Source of the DNA: Faecalibacterium prausnitzii
Lineage (GTDB): Bacteria; Bacillota; Clostridia; Oscillospirales; Ruminococcaceae
DNA: 36,372 bases
NCBI RefSeq assembly: GCF_003324185.1
Contig: NZ_PXUP01000023.1
Span: 1 to 36,372 of the forward strand
Reading direction: 5' to 3'
The notes beneath the pieces were generated by a model. The model worked only from the letters and a program-made list of their open reading frames with translations. It was not told where the DNA came from and did not search any database. This document shows, piece after piece, positions 19,787 through 26,887 of the stretch (position 1 is its first letter; each line of letters starts with the position of its first letter). The translations under genes and the position numbers were made by a program.

Positions 19787-19937
19787 TTTGCGCCGGCTTT
19801 TTTTCCTGCAAATAAGGCCGCAGATACTGCCGCTGCGCCCAAAACAAGCTGCCCCACATCGCGGGTTTTGCATGGAAAACCTGCGGGGGAATTACCCTGC
19901 TCCGGCAGGGGAAAACGGCCTGTATTTGCGGCGCAAA
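19787..19937. repeat. Nested inverted repeat upstream of the phage-like cassette
   Basis: TTTGCGCC (19787-19794) pairs with GGCGCAAA (19930-19937). Inside it, GCAAATAAGGCCG (19808-19820) pairs with 19916-19929 apart from one extra base. Two hairpins lie inside that: GGTTTT...AAAACC near 19863-19881 and CCCTGC/GCAGGG at 19895-19910. No gene is seen between 19643 and 20052. The part from 19660 to 19800 is unusually AT-rich. The structure may be a small mobile-element remnant or a structured RNA on either strand. Confidence 0.5.
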
Positions 19938-19992
19938 AACCCCGTTTAGCAAAATGCCGAAGAACAGAAAATTTCACATTTTTAGTACACAC

Positions 19993-20022
19993 TGGATAGT
20001 TTTGCGCCCCCGGCGGTACAAT
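19993..20022 (+). promoter_or_regulatory. Probable promoter of the phage-like cassette
   Basis: TACAAT (20017-20022) lies 18 bp after TGGATA (19993-19998), about 30 bases before the first gene of the cassette. The -10 is good and the -35 moderate. Confidence 0.45.
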
Positions 20023-20052
20023 CGGGACAGCAAACAGAAAAGGAGGTTTTGC

Positions 20053-21654
20053 ATGGAGATCGAGATCCTTGAACAGCAGTGCGGCGGCACCGAATTTGTG
20101 CCCAGCCCGCACCGGCTGCACCTTGGCGCACAGAACGCCGAGGGGGTGGACCGGCTGCAGTTCATCCTGCCCGCAGCGTGGGCGGGGTGCACCCTGGCGC
20201 TGTACCTGCGCCGCAGCGACGGGGTGCAGCTGGCCGCCATTCCGCTGGACACCGACGGCAGCGTGACGGTGGACCGCCGCCTGACCGGCAGTGTGCGGGG
20301 ACAGTGGATGCTGGCCGCCATGGGCAGCAGCGGCTACACCGCCTACACCCGCCCCGGCAGCTACGACGTGTACGCCACCCTGCCCACGGACGGCGGCAGT
20401 GAGGAGCTGCCGCCCTCGGTGTACGAGCAGTTCGTGGCGCGCGTGCTGGAAAGCGCCCGCGCCGCAGCGGAGAGCGCCCGCCGCGCCGAGAACGGTGCGG
20501 CAGACACGGCCGTGCAGGCGGCGCTGGCGCAAAAGGCTGCGGACAAGATCCTTGCCGACCGCACCGATGCCGACGCCTGCGCAAAGCGGGCGGAGGCCGC
20601 TGCGCTGCGGGCCGAGAGCTATGCCCCTGCCGATGGACGGGTGCTGAGCGTGAACGGCAAGGGCGGCGCGGTGCGGCTGACCGCACAGGATGTGGCGGCT
20701 GTGCCGCGCCCGGCACAGCCTTTGCCCGGCGCGGTGGTGCGCATCCTCAGCGTGAATAGTGCCACCGGTGCGGTGCAGACGGACACGACCCCGCTGCCGG
20801 ATCTGCGCCCCTATGTGCGCAGCGAGACCGTGCCCACAGCGAAAACGTCCGGCGCAGTGCGTGCAGACGGGCAGTACGGTGTTGCGGTGCGGGCAGACGC
20901 CACCCTGACCACCGTGCCCGCCACAGCGGCACAGCTGGACCGCATGACCGAAGCCTATGCGCCCCTGACCCCGGCGTTGCTGCCCTACGGCGTAAAAAAA
21001 GCGCTGACCAGCGCCGCCGGGGCGGCGGGCTGGTCGGCGCAGGAAAAGGCGGCAGCGCTGCTGCAGCTGGGCGCAGATGACCGGTTCTACTCCAAGGCCG
21101 AAGCTGACCGGAAATTCGGCACGGCCTACACGCTGCCGTGTGCCACCGCCGCCGTGCTGGGCGGCGTAAAGGCCGGGCGGGGAGTGACTGTGGGCGCAGA
21201 CGGAACATTGGAGGTGACCAGAGAAAACCTGAACGCGGTACTGGGCTTTAGCCTGACAGAAAAACTGGAACGACTGGAAAGGATGATGAATATGGATGGA
21301 AAACTGGTCTACACCGGCGCAGGCGTTGCGGGCAAATCTGCCACGAGCCTGACCGTGCCGGGCACGGTGAATTACATTGTGGTGCGGATGGTGGCACCCA
21401 CGGCAGAAAACGGCGCAAACCCGGTCGCCGCTGCTGCGGACTACGGCAGCACCCGCATCGTGCGGGGCGGCACAGCGGTGGCCATGGTGGGCGGCACAAG
21501 CTCTGATCTGAGCAACGGCGTCAAGTGCAGCGGCGCAGCGCCTGTAAGGATCAGCTTTGCAGACAGCGGCGTGCTGAGCATAGGCGTTGTGAGAACGGAC
21601 ACGAGTCTCAGCTTTGAGTATCCCTTCAACGTAGAGGGCTACCAGTATGTGTAA
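20053..21654 (+). CDS. Phage tail-fibre / baseplate-like protein
   Basis: This 533-residue protein is probably a distal tail or baseplate component. The N-terminal 115 residues form a beta-rich domain like the upper-baseplate N-domain of Firmicutes phages. A long alanine-rich helical stretch (about 130-200) suggests a trimeric coiled coil. LSVNGKGGAVRLTAQDVAA and LSVNSATGAV are the VNGxxGxVxLTxxDV signature of tail fibres, and FYSKAEADRKFG is a tail-fibre YxKxEAD motif. The C-terminal 120 residues are a beta-rich, probably receptor-facing domain. AGGAGG lies 6 bases before ATG 20053. The gene opens a run of seven same-strand genes. Its GC content resembles the host genes, so no recent transfer is obvious from composition. 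The host receptor is unknown. Confidence 0.8.
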   Translation: MEIEILEQQCGGTEFVPSPHRLHLGAQNAEGVDRLQFILPAAWAGCTLALYLRRSDGVQLAAIPLDTDGSVTVDRRLTGSVRGQWMLAAMGSSGYTAYTRPGSYDVYATLPTDGGSEELPPSVYEQFVARVLESARAAAESARRAENGAADTAVQAALAQKAADKILADRTDADACAKRAEAAALRAESYAPADGRVLSVNGKGGAVRLTAQDVAAVPRPAQPLPGAVVRILSVNSATGAVQTDTTPLPDLRPYVRSETVPTAKTSGAVRADGQYGVAVRADATLTTVPATAAQLDRMTEAYAPLTPALLPYGVKKALTSAAGAAGWSAQEKAAALLQLGADDRFYSKAEADRKFGTAYTLPCATAAVLGGVKAGRGVTVGADGTLEVTRENLNAVLGFSLTEKLERLERMMNMDGKLVYTGAGVAGKSATSLTVPGTVNYIVVRMVAPTAENGANPVAAAADYGSTRIVRGGTAVAMVGGTSSDLSNGVKCSGAAPVRISFADSGVLSIGVVRTDTSLSFEYPFNVEGYQYV

Positions 21655-21666
21655 GGGTGGTGCGGC

Positions 21667-22254
21667 ATGAACGAGATGACCATCCGGCTGGACAAAAACG
21701 GCGCGGCAGCCGTGCCCGGCGGGCAGCTGCTGCTGGGGTATGCGGGCAACCGGGGCAACTACCGGCTGCGTATCGAGCAGCGGGGCGAGTGGAAGGGACT
21801 GACCGTGTGCGCCCATTGGCACACCCCCGGTGCAAGTGCAGCCCAGCTTGTGGAAAACGGCGTTCTGGAGGTTCCGGCGGCGGTGACGGCCGTGCCCGGT
21901 GCGGGCTGCCTCACCTTTGAGGGCACGGACGGCAGCCGCACCGTGACCAGCGCTGATGTGCGGTGCAAAGTATGCGCCAACAGCGGCACGGCAGATGGCG
22001 CGATGCCTGCCCCGGCTACGCCTGCGTGGGAGGCGCTGGTGGGGCTGCTGGGCACAGGCGGCGGCATTACCACTGCGGAAAAACAGGCGCTGCTGGCAGT
22101 GCTGCGGCTTCTGGCGGCGGGCAATGACGCAGCCATGGATGCCTGTGACCGTCTGGCGACGCTGTGGGGCAACCCGCAGCCGCCGAAGGAGAACGTTTTT
22201 GCCGTGCTGGGGCAGGCGATCCTTGGAAAAATGATCTTAGGGAGGAACAAATGA
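21667..22254 (+). CDS. Phage tail-associated protein, function unknown
   Basis: This 195-residue protein has an N-terminal beta-rich domain (IRLDKNGAAAVPGGQLLLGY, then YRLRIEQRGEWKGLTVCAHW). It looks related in layout to the N-domain of the preceding fibre. The C-terminal 70 residues are helical (EKQALLAVLRLLAAGNDAAM). Proteins of this sort sit between tail-fibre genes in Firmicutes prophages and probably act in fibre assembly or attachment. I do not recognise a named family. The next gene starts within its stop codon (4-base ATGA overlap), so translation is coupled. Confidence 0.7.
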   Translation: MNEMTIRLDKNGAAAVPGGQLLLGYAGNRGNYRLRIEQRGEWKGLTVCAHWHTPGASAAQLVENGVLEVPAAVTAVPGAGCLTFEGTDGSRTVTSADVRCKVCANSGTADGAMPAPATPAWEALVGLLGTGGGITTAEKQALLAVLRLLAAGNDAAMDACDRLATLWGNPQPPKENVFAVLGQAILGKMILGRNK

Positions 22255-23351
22255 GCTACGTAAAACAGAATTTTGTGGACGGCCAGACCCTGACGGCTGC
22301 CCAGCTGAACCACATGGAAGCAGGCATTGCCAATGCTGCCGGAACGCAGGGCGAAAAAGGCGACAAGGGAGAAAAGGGCGACCCCGGCCCGGCGGGTGCA
22401 AAAGGTGACCCGGGCGAGGGCTTTACCGCCAACGCAAAGGCGCTGCTGCTGAACCTGTTTGAAAATGCAGCCTATAAGACCGACACGATGCAGCCCACCC
22501 TGAATGCTCTGCGTGCAGAGTGGGGCGGCAGTGCACAGGAAGTTCCGGTGCAGAGCGTGAGCCTGAGCGCCGTGACCATGACCCTGAACGAGAGCGAGAG
22601 CAAGACCCTGACGGCCACCGTGCTGCCCGCGAACGCAACCGACAGGGCGGTGGTGTGGAGCGTTCTGCCTGCCGGCTTTGCCACTGTGACAAACGGCGTG
22701 GTGACAGGCATCAAAGCAGGTAACTGCACCGTGACTGCCACAGCAGGCGGTAAGAGTGCAAGCTGCACGGTAACGGTGGAAGTAGTGGAGACAGCACAGC
22801 TGATCTACAGTCTGCCCGGCGAGACCGTGCTGACCCAGGGACTGGACACCGGCCTGAAGCTGCTGGAGCACGCCTCCACCGAGACGCCGCAATACACGAT
22901 CCTAGTGGATGCGAAAGCGGGGGACGACTTTAATGCCAACACATGGCCTGCCTTCCTGCACTGCCTGACCGAGACCGGCGATACCGACAATCTGCCCGGC
23001 TTCAACTCCACCAGCAGCCCGCTGAACAATAAGACCGAGTTCGCATACTACAACTACGGCGGCGTGACCCTGTCGGACAGCATCGAACACCTCAAGACCC
23101 GTACGCGGTATGCAGTGCAGATCGACGGCAGAAAATATCGCGGCGGCAGTACCTACTGCCCGCTGACCGAGTGGAAAACCACAAACGGCACAATCATAGA
23201 TGTGCCCCAGACCTTCCTGATCGGTGCGGCGCAGAGCGCGGACGGCAGCAAAAAGCAGCAGTTCTGGTTGGGTACGCTGTACCAGTGCAAGGTGTATAAA
23301 GGCCTGCTGAGTGACGACAAGGTGAACGATTACATCGAGAAGGAGTGGTAA
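22251..23351 (+). CDS. Collagen-like, Big_2-domain tail protein with a lectin-like C-terminus
   Basis: This is a 366-residue probable receptor-binding tail protein. The start, MSYVKQNFVDGQTLTAAQLNHME, is typical of Firmicutes phage tail-fibre proteins. About nine Gly-X-Y triplets follow (GEKGDKGEKGDPGPAGAKGD, about 33-60), a collagen-like rod. Residues about 100-185 form a bacterial Ig-like Big_2 domain (VTMTLNESESKTLTATVLPANA...VTATAGGKS). The remaining 180 residues are beta-rich with LamG/concanavalin-like features (YTILVDAKAGDDFN, FWLGTLYQCKVYKGLLSDD). GGAGGAACAA precedes ATG 22251. The multidomain layout suggests carbohydrate binding on a bacterial or mucosal surface, which is an inference. 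Confidence 0.8.
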   Translation: MSYVKQNFVDGQTLTAAQLNHMEAGIANAAGTQGEKGDKGEKGDPGPAGAKGDPGEGFTANAKALLLNLFENAAYKTDTMQPTLNALRAEWGGSAQEVPVQSVSLSAVTMTLNESESKTLTATVLPANATDRAVVWSVLPAGFATVTNGVVTGIKAGNCTVTATAGGKSASCTVTVEVVETAQLIYSLPGETVLTQGLDTGLKLLEHASTETPQYTILVDAKAGDDFNANTWPAFLHCLTETGDTDNLPGFNSTSSPLNNKTEFAYYNYGGVTLSDSIEHLKTRTRYAVQIDGRKYRGGSTYCPLTEWKTTNGTIIDVPQTFLIGAAQSADGSKKQQFWLGTLYQCKVYKGLLSDDKVNDYIEKEW

Positions 23352-23352
23352 A

Positions 23353-24030
23353 ATGGAAGTGTTTGACATCAACGGTCAGATCATCAGCCCGCTGGCGGGA
23401 AAAACGCTGTACGTTGCGGGTGACAGCATCGCCTACGGCAAGGGCAGCGCAGGCGGCTACGGCAAATGTATCGCAGACAAGTACGGCATGACCCTGACCA
23501 ATGAAGCGGTGGACGGCGCAACGCTGACCCCGAATATTACCGATAAGGTATACGGCGGCACGCGCGGCTGCATCAGCACGGTGGTGACAAACTCCACAGC
23601 GCTTGCAAAGGCAGACTACATCCTGTTGGAGGGCGGCGTGAATGATGCCTGGAACAACGCCCCTGTGGGTACCTTGACCGATGGGTTTGCCGCTGCCTAC
23701 GATGAAACGACCATGACCGGCGCACTGGAGAAGATGCTGGACGATCTGGCAACGAATTACAGCGACAAGTGCGTGGCCTATGTATTCCCGCACGGCGGGA
23801 TGTTTGCAGGCAGCGAAAACTGGTACAAGACCTATAAGCCTGCCATCCTTGCGGCGCTGAAAAAATGGGGCGTGCCCTACGTTGACATTGCGGAGGCCAC
23901 CCCGCCTATGGGAAAACACGGCGTCAGCGAACTGGGCGATAAGTACACCAGCGACGGCACCCACCCCAACGCAGCGGGCTACGAGCGGTTTTATGCAGAG
24001 CCCATCGCAGCGCTGCTGAAACGGCTGTAA
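23353..24030 (+). CDS. SGNH/GDSL hydrolase
   Basis: This 225-residue serine esterase of the SGNH fold has all four blocks visible. GDS with nucleophile S25 lies in VAGDSIAYG. G in block II lies near GATLTP. GGVND has N97, and DGTHPN has D201 and H204 as the catalytic pair. There is no signal peptide. It lies one base after the collagen-like gene, with AAGGAG in that gene's end. In this context it probably removes acetyl or other ester groups from the surface glycan that the tail binds. An O-acetyl-peptidoglycan or capsule substrate is possible but not shown. Confidence 0.85.
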   Translation: MEVFDINGQIISPLAGKTLYVAGDSIAYGKGSAGGYGKCIADKYGMTLTNEAVDGATLTPNITDKVYGGTRGCISTVVTNSTALAKADYILLEGGVNDAWNNAPVGTLTDGFAAAYDETTMTGALEKMLDDLATNYSDKCVAYVFPHGGMFAGSENWYKTYKPAILAALKKWGVPYVDIAEATPPMGKHGVSELGDKYTSDGTHPNAAGYERFYAEPIAALLKRL

Positions 24031-24041
24031 GGGGGCGCACG

Positions 24042-24455
24042 ATGGCATTGCAAGCGTATTCTCTTGCCCGGGACGGCAGCACCGCCCTCTCGCCGCACTT
24101 CTGTGTGCGGGAGTTCCGCTGCAAGGACGGCAGCGACCCTGTCTTCATCGACACGGCGCTGGCAGAACTGCTGGAGCGTATCCGGGAGCACTTCGGAAAA
24201 CCGGTGACGATCACCAGCGCCTACCGCACCCCGGCACACAACGCCAAGGCAGGCGGGGCAAAGTTCAGCCAGCACCTGTATGGCCGGGCAGCGGATATCC
24301 GGGTGCAGGACGTGAGCGTGGAGGACGTGGCCGCCTACGCAGAAAGCCTGATGCCGGACCGGGGCGGCGTGGGACGCTACCCCGTCAAGGCGGGCCGCGC
24401 CGCCGGCTGGGTGCACGTGGATACCCGGGCAGACAAAGCCCGGTGGAGGGGGTGA
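24042..24455 (+). CDS. Peptidase M15-type endolysin (D-Ala-D-Ala carboxypeptidase-like)
   Basis: This 137-residue zinc peptidase probably cuts the peptide stem of peptidoglycan during lysis. The zinc ligands H78 and D85 lie in SQHLYGRAADI and H125 in WVHVD. TITSAYRTPAHN is the conserved M15_3 strand. There is no signal peptide and no cell-wall-binding domain, so it is a minimal catalytic unit that needs the nearby holin for release. It lies between the esterase and a small membrane protein. Confidence 0.88.
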   Translation: MALQAYSLARDGSTALSPHFCVREFRCKDGSDPVFIDTALAELLERIREHFGKPVTITSAYRTPAHNAKAGGAKFSQHLYGRAADIRVQDVSVEDVAAYAESLMPDRGGVGRYPVKAGRAAGWVHVDTRADKARWRG

Positions 24456-24460
24456 GCGCG

Positions 24461-24679
24461 ATGACAGGCATCATCTCAGCCATCATTGCAGGCGTGGTGA
24501 CCCTGATCGGCGTGCTGATCGCCAACGGAAAAAGCCAGGCGGTGACCGACACCAAGCTGGAAGAACTGACCCGGGAGGTGCGGGAGCATAACAACTTTGC
24601 CCGCCGCGTACCCATTTTAGAAGAACAGATGAAGGTGGCCAACCACCGCATCGCAGATTTGGAGAAAGAGAGGAACTGA
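24461..24679 (+). CDS. Small phage membrane protein with coiled coil (lysis accessory)
   Basis: This 72-residue protein has one N-terminal membrane helix (IISAIIAGVVTLIGVLIA) followed by a charged coiled coil (KLEELTREVREHNNFARRVPILEEQMKV). This layout is common in Firmicutes phage lysis cassettes directly before the holin. It may tether the endolysin or regulate the holin. ATG 24461 is chosen because GGAGGGGG lies 8 bases upstream. An in-frame GTG at 24443 would add six residues. Confidence 0.75.
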   Translation: MTGIISAIIAGVVTLIGVLIANGKSQAVTDTKLEELTREVREHNNFARRVPILEEQMKVANHRIADLEKERN

Positions 24680-24683
24680 ACCT

Positions 24684-24938
24684 ATGAACGATACCCATTG
24701 CAAAATTTCTGCCGCCACCCTGGCACGCACGGCTGCGCTGGCGCTGGCACTGACCAATCAGGTGCTGAGCGCCTGCGGCAAGCCCATGCTGCCCATCGAG
24801 AGCGCCACCGTGGAGCAGCTGGTGACCACCGGCCTGACCGTGACCGCCGCCCTTGTGGGCTGGTGGAAGAATAACTCCTTCACCCCGGAGGCTATCAAGG
24901 CCGACGGCTATCTGGAACAGCTGCGGGAAAAGAAGTAA
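24684..24938 (+). CDS. Phage holin, SPP1-like
   Basis: This 84-residue membrane protein should form holes in the cytoplasmic membrane so that the M15 endolysin can escape. Two hydrophobic segments (ATLARTAALALALTNQVLSA and TTGLTVTAALVGWW) precede WWKNNSFTPEAIKADGYLEQL. The WWKNNSFT...AD ending is the hallmark I associate with the SPP1-type holin family. AGAGGA lies upstream. It is the last gene of the cassette, followed by a terminator. Confidence 0.85.
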   Translation: MNDTHCKISAATLARTAALALALTNQVLSACGKPMLPIESATVEQLVTTGLTVTAALVGWWKNNSFTPEAIKADGYLEQLREKK

Positions 24939-24980
24939 AGGCTGCCGGGCAGGCGGGACGATATTTTTGTGAATAGAGCA

Positions 24981-25017
24981 ATGCCGGAGCGTCCTCAGAC
25001 GCTCCGGCATTGCATTT
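24981..25017 (+). terminator. Terminator of the phage-like cassette
   Basis: A perfect 12-bp stem (24981-24992 with 24999-25010) has a 6-base loop and is followed by TGCATTTT. It lies about 40 bases after the holin stop. Confidence 0.8.
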
Positions 25018-25047
25018 TCACAGGAAGGATATTGGAGCCGTTCCCAA

Positions 25048-25078
25048 CAAAAAACTCCTCCGGCAGTTGCCGGAGGAG
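25048..25078 (-). terminator. Terminator of the coaX-oxidoreductase-ECF operon
   Basis: A perfect 11-bp stem (25055-25065 with 25068-25078) has a 2-base centre. On the minus strand it is followed by TTTTTTGTTGG. It lies about 60 bases after the stop codon of the ECF gene. Confidence 0.88.
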
Positions 25079-25136
25079 CATTCATTTTTCTATTCTAAAC
25101 ACGGATGCGCCGCCCTGACATGGTGCGCAGCCGGGC

Positions 25137-25736
25137 TTACTTCAGGAACTTTGCCACGGCGCGGGCGACGATGCCGCCCAGAATGCCGGACACCAGAAAT
25201 TCGGCTACGCCCTGCACGCCAACCAGCAGCACTACGAACATGAAGGGGTTGGCAGCGCCCTTGACGGACACCAGATTCTGCACATAGTCGCAGCCGTAGA
25301 AAGCCAGCACGATGTAGCCCATGAAGAACAGGGTGTTCAGGGCGGGTGCGGTCATGGCGCTGAGGATGTAGCTCCAGGTGCGGGACTTGTCCAGCTTCTG
25401 CAGAGCCTTGAAGATCAGGCCGCAGCACAGACCCATGAGCACACGCATACCTACGCACAGGATAAAGGTGTTCAGCGGGCTGACCTGGAACAGTGCGCCG
25501 GTCATGGCAGAGGCGCCGGTGATGGCATCGTAGAAGCTCACAGCGCCGAACACGCCGCCCAGCAGGGCACCCACGGCGGGGCCCATGGTGATGGCGCCCA
25601 CGGCGATGGGCAGGGTGAGGAAGCTCATGTACAGCGGGCCCACGGGCACACTGCCCAGACCGACAAGCTTCATCACCAGTTCAATGGCCACCAGCAGGGC
25701 CACACGAGTCAGAGTCTTGGTATTGGTATTCTTCAT
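25137..25736 (-). CDS. ECF transporter S component, probably for pantothenate
   Basis: This 199-residue integral membrane protein has about six hydrophobic segments. It shows the S-component pattern of a short basic N-terminus (TKTLTRVALLVAIELVM) and glycine/alanine-rich helices (PIAVGAITMGPAVGALLGGVFGAVSFY). S components bind one vitamin and share a common energising module (EcfAA'T) encoded elsewhere. The sequence alone does not give the substrate. Pantothenate is inferred because coaX lies two genes upstream on the same strand and coaBC is divergent. Folate, riboflavin or another vitamin cannot be excluded. AGGAGG lies 11 bases before ATG 25736. The 140-base gap upstream contains a small CCCGC/GCGGG hairpin near 25796-25810 but no riboswitch I can name. 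Confidence 0.85.
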   Translation of the reverse strand: MKNTNTKTLTRVALLVAIELVMKLVGLGSVPVGPLYMSFLTLPIAVGAITMGPAVGALLGGVFGAVSFYDAITGASAMTGALFQVSPLNTFILCVGMRVLMGLCCGLIFKALQKLDKSRTWSYILSAMTAPALNTLFFMGYIVLAFYGCDYVQNLVSVKGAANPFMFVVLLVGVQGVAEFLVSGILGGIVARAVAKFLK

Positions 25737-25876
25737 AATTCAGTTTTCCTCCTGCTGCCGTTCCGCCCTTTGTTGTCGGATACGGCGCAAACCTGCCCGC
25801 TCTGTGCGGGTTTTAGGTGAATATTCAAATCTTTGGAAGCGCGTGGTTGTCAGGGCGTGTTCCAGAGAAAAATGCG

Positions 25877-26860
25877 TTAAAATCTGTCACCGGGGAAGCG
25901 CACCCCGGCGCTACGGCGCGCCACCGTGAGTACCCGGCTCACCGCGATGCTGGTATCCAGCATGCGGGCGCACAGCTCCTGGTCTCCGGCGGTCATGGCG
26001 CGGTAAAAGGCCTCGAACTCTGCCGCCTGCCGGGGACAATCCCCGTTCAGGTTGTAGTGCTCCTCCTTGCCCTCGTTGGGATGGAAGGTCACACCGCCGC
26101 AGTAGTTCGGGGTGGATTTTTGCAGGATGTAGCCCTTCGTGCCCTGAATGATGCAGCGGGCAGGGGCTGCGCAGTCCTTGGCGGCAAGGCTTACCGCCTT
26201 GAAGCCGCTGTAATCCATCATCAGCACACCGCTGGTGTCGATATTGCGCTCCATGTTGGCGGCATACACCGCCTTGTTGGGCTCACCGAACAGACCCACG
26301 ATGTAGCTGACGTTGTACACGCCCAAATCCATCAGTGCACCGCCCGCGCACAGCGGGTCGAACACCAGCGGGGTCTGCCCGGCGCAAAAGGCGTCGTACC
26401 GGCTGGAATACTGGCTGAAGCTGCACTGTACCATGCGTACCGTGCCCACCCGGGGCAGCAGCTCCCGGAGTTTGGCGTAGTTGGGCTGGTACTGGGTGGT
26501 CATCGCCTCAAAGAGGAACAGCCGCTTGCGCTGTGCCAGCGCAGCCAGCTCCTCGGTCTCGGCGGCGGTCACCGCCATGGGCTTTTCCACAATGACGTGC
26601 TTGCCTGCCTCCAGTGCCACCCGGGCGTAGCGGGCGTGCTGTAAGTTGGGCACGGCGATGTAGACCGCGTCCACCCACTGCAAAAGCTCAAAATAATTGG
26701 TGGTGTGCTGCGGGATCTGATATTGTGCACACAGCTCTGCGGCCTTTGCCGCCGAGCGCGGGGTGCTGCACACCGCCTGCACAGTAAACGGCGTGTGCTC
26801 CACAAGCCATGGCAAAAATTCCTGCACGATCTTACCCGTGCCAAGAATGCCCAGTTTCAT
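25877..26860 (-). CDS. Gfo/Idh/MocA-family oxidoreductase
   Basis: This 327-residue NAD(P)-dependent dehydrogenase has an N-terminal Rossmann fold, with the nucleotide loop GILGTGKI at residues 3-10. EKPMAVTAAE is the conserved EKP block with its catalytic lysine. The C-terminal domain includes GGALMDLGVYNVSYIVGLFG, the dimer and substrate face with the usual D-x-G-x-Y. Family members oxidise sugars, inositols or related compounds. This one cannot be assigned a substrate. It begins 27 bases after coaX and precedes the ECF gene on the same strand, so it may be cotranscribed, but no role in coenzyme A synthesis is implied. Confidence 0.9.
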   Translation of the reverse strand: MKLGILGTGKIVQEFLPWLVEHTPFTVQAVCSTPRSAAKAAELCAQYQIPQHTTNYFELLQWVDAVYIAVPNLQHARYARVALEAGKHVIVEKPMAVTAAETEELAALAQRKRLFLFEAMTTQYQPNYAKLRELLPRVGTVRMVQCSFSQYSSRYDAFCAGQTPLVFDPLCAGGALMDLGVYNVSYIVGLFGEPNKAVYAANMERNIDTSGVLMMDYSGFKAVSLAAKDCAAPARCIIQGTKGYILQKSTPNYCGGVTFHPNEGKEEHYNLNGDCPRQAAEFEAFYRAMTAGDQELCARMLDTSIAVSRVLTVARRSAGVRFPGDRF

Positions 26861-26887
26861 AATGCTCTCCCTTATCCTCTTGTTCCC

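Noticed and set aside
19771-21822. 683-residue minus-strand open frame over the phage tail gene
   Set aside because: It is a low-complexity antisense translation. The + strand has the ribosome site, tail-fibre motifs and coupled downstream genes.
22350-22430. Gly-X-Y repeats as a possible CRISPR or DNA tandem array
   Set aside because: The repetition is at codon level (collagen-like triplets) and has no regular repeat-spacer layout. No CRISPR array was seen anywhere in the window.
25737-25876. Riboswitch upstream of the ECF gene
   Set aside because: Only one small CCCGC/GCGGG hairpin is visible. I could not match the TPP, FMN, THF or cobalamin core motifs.
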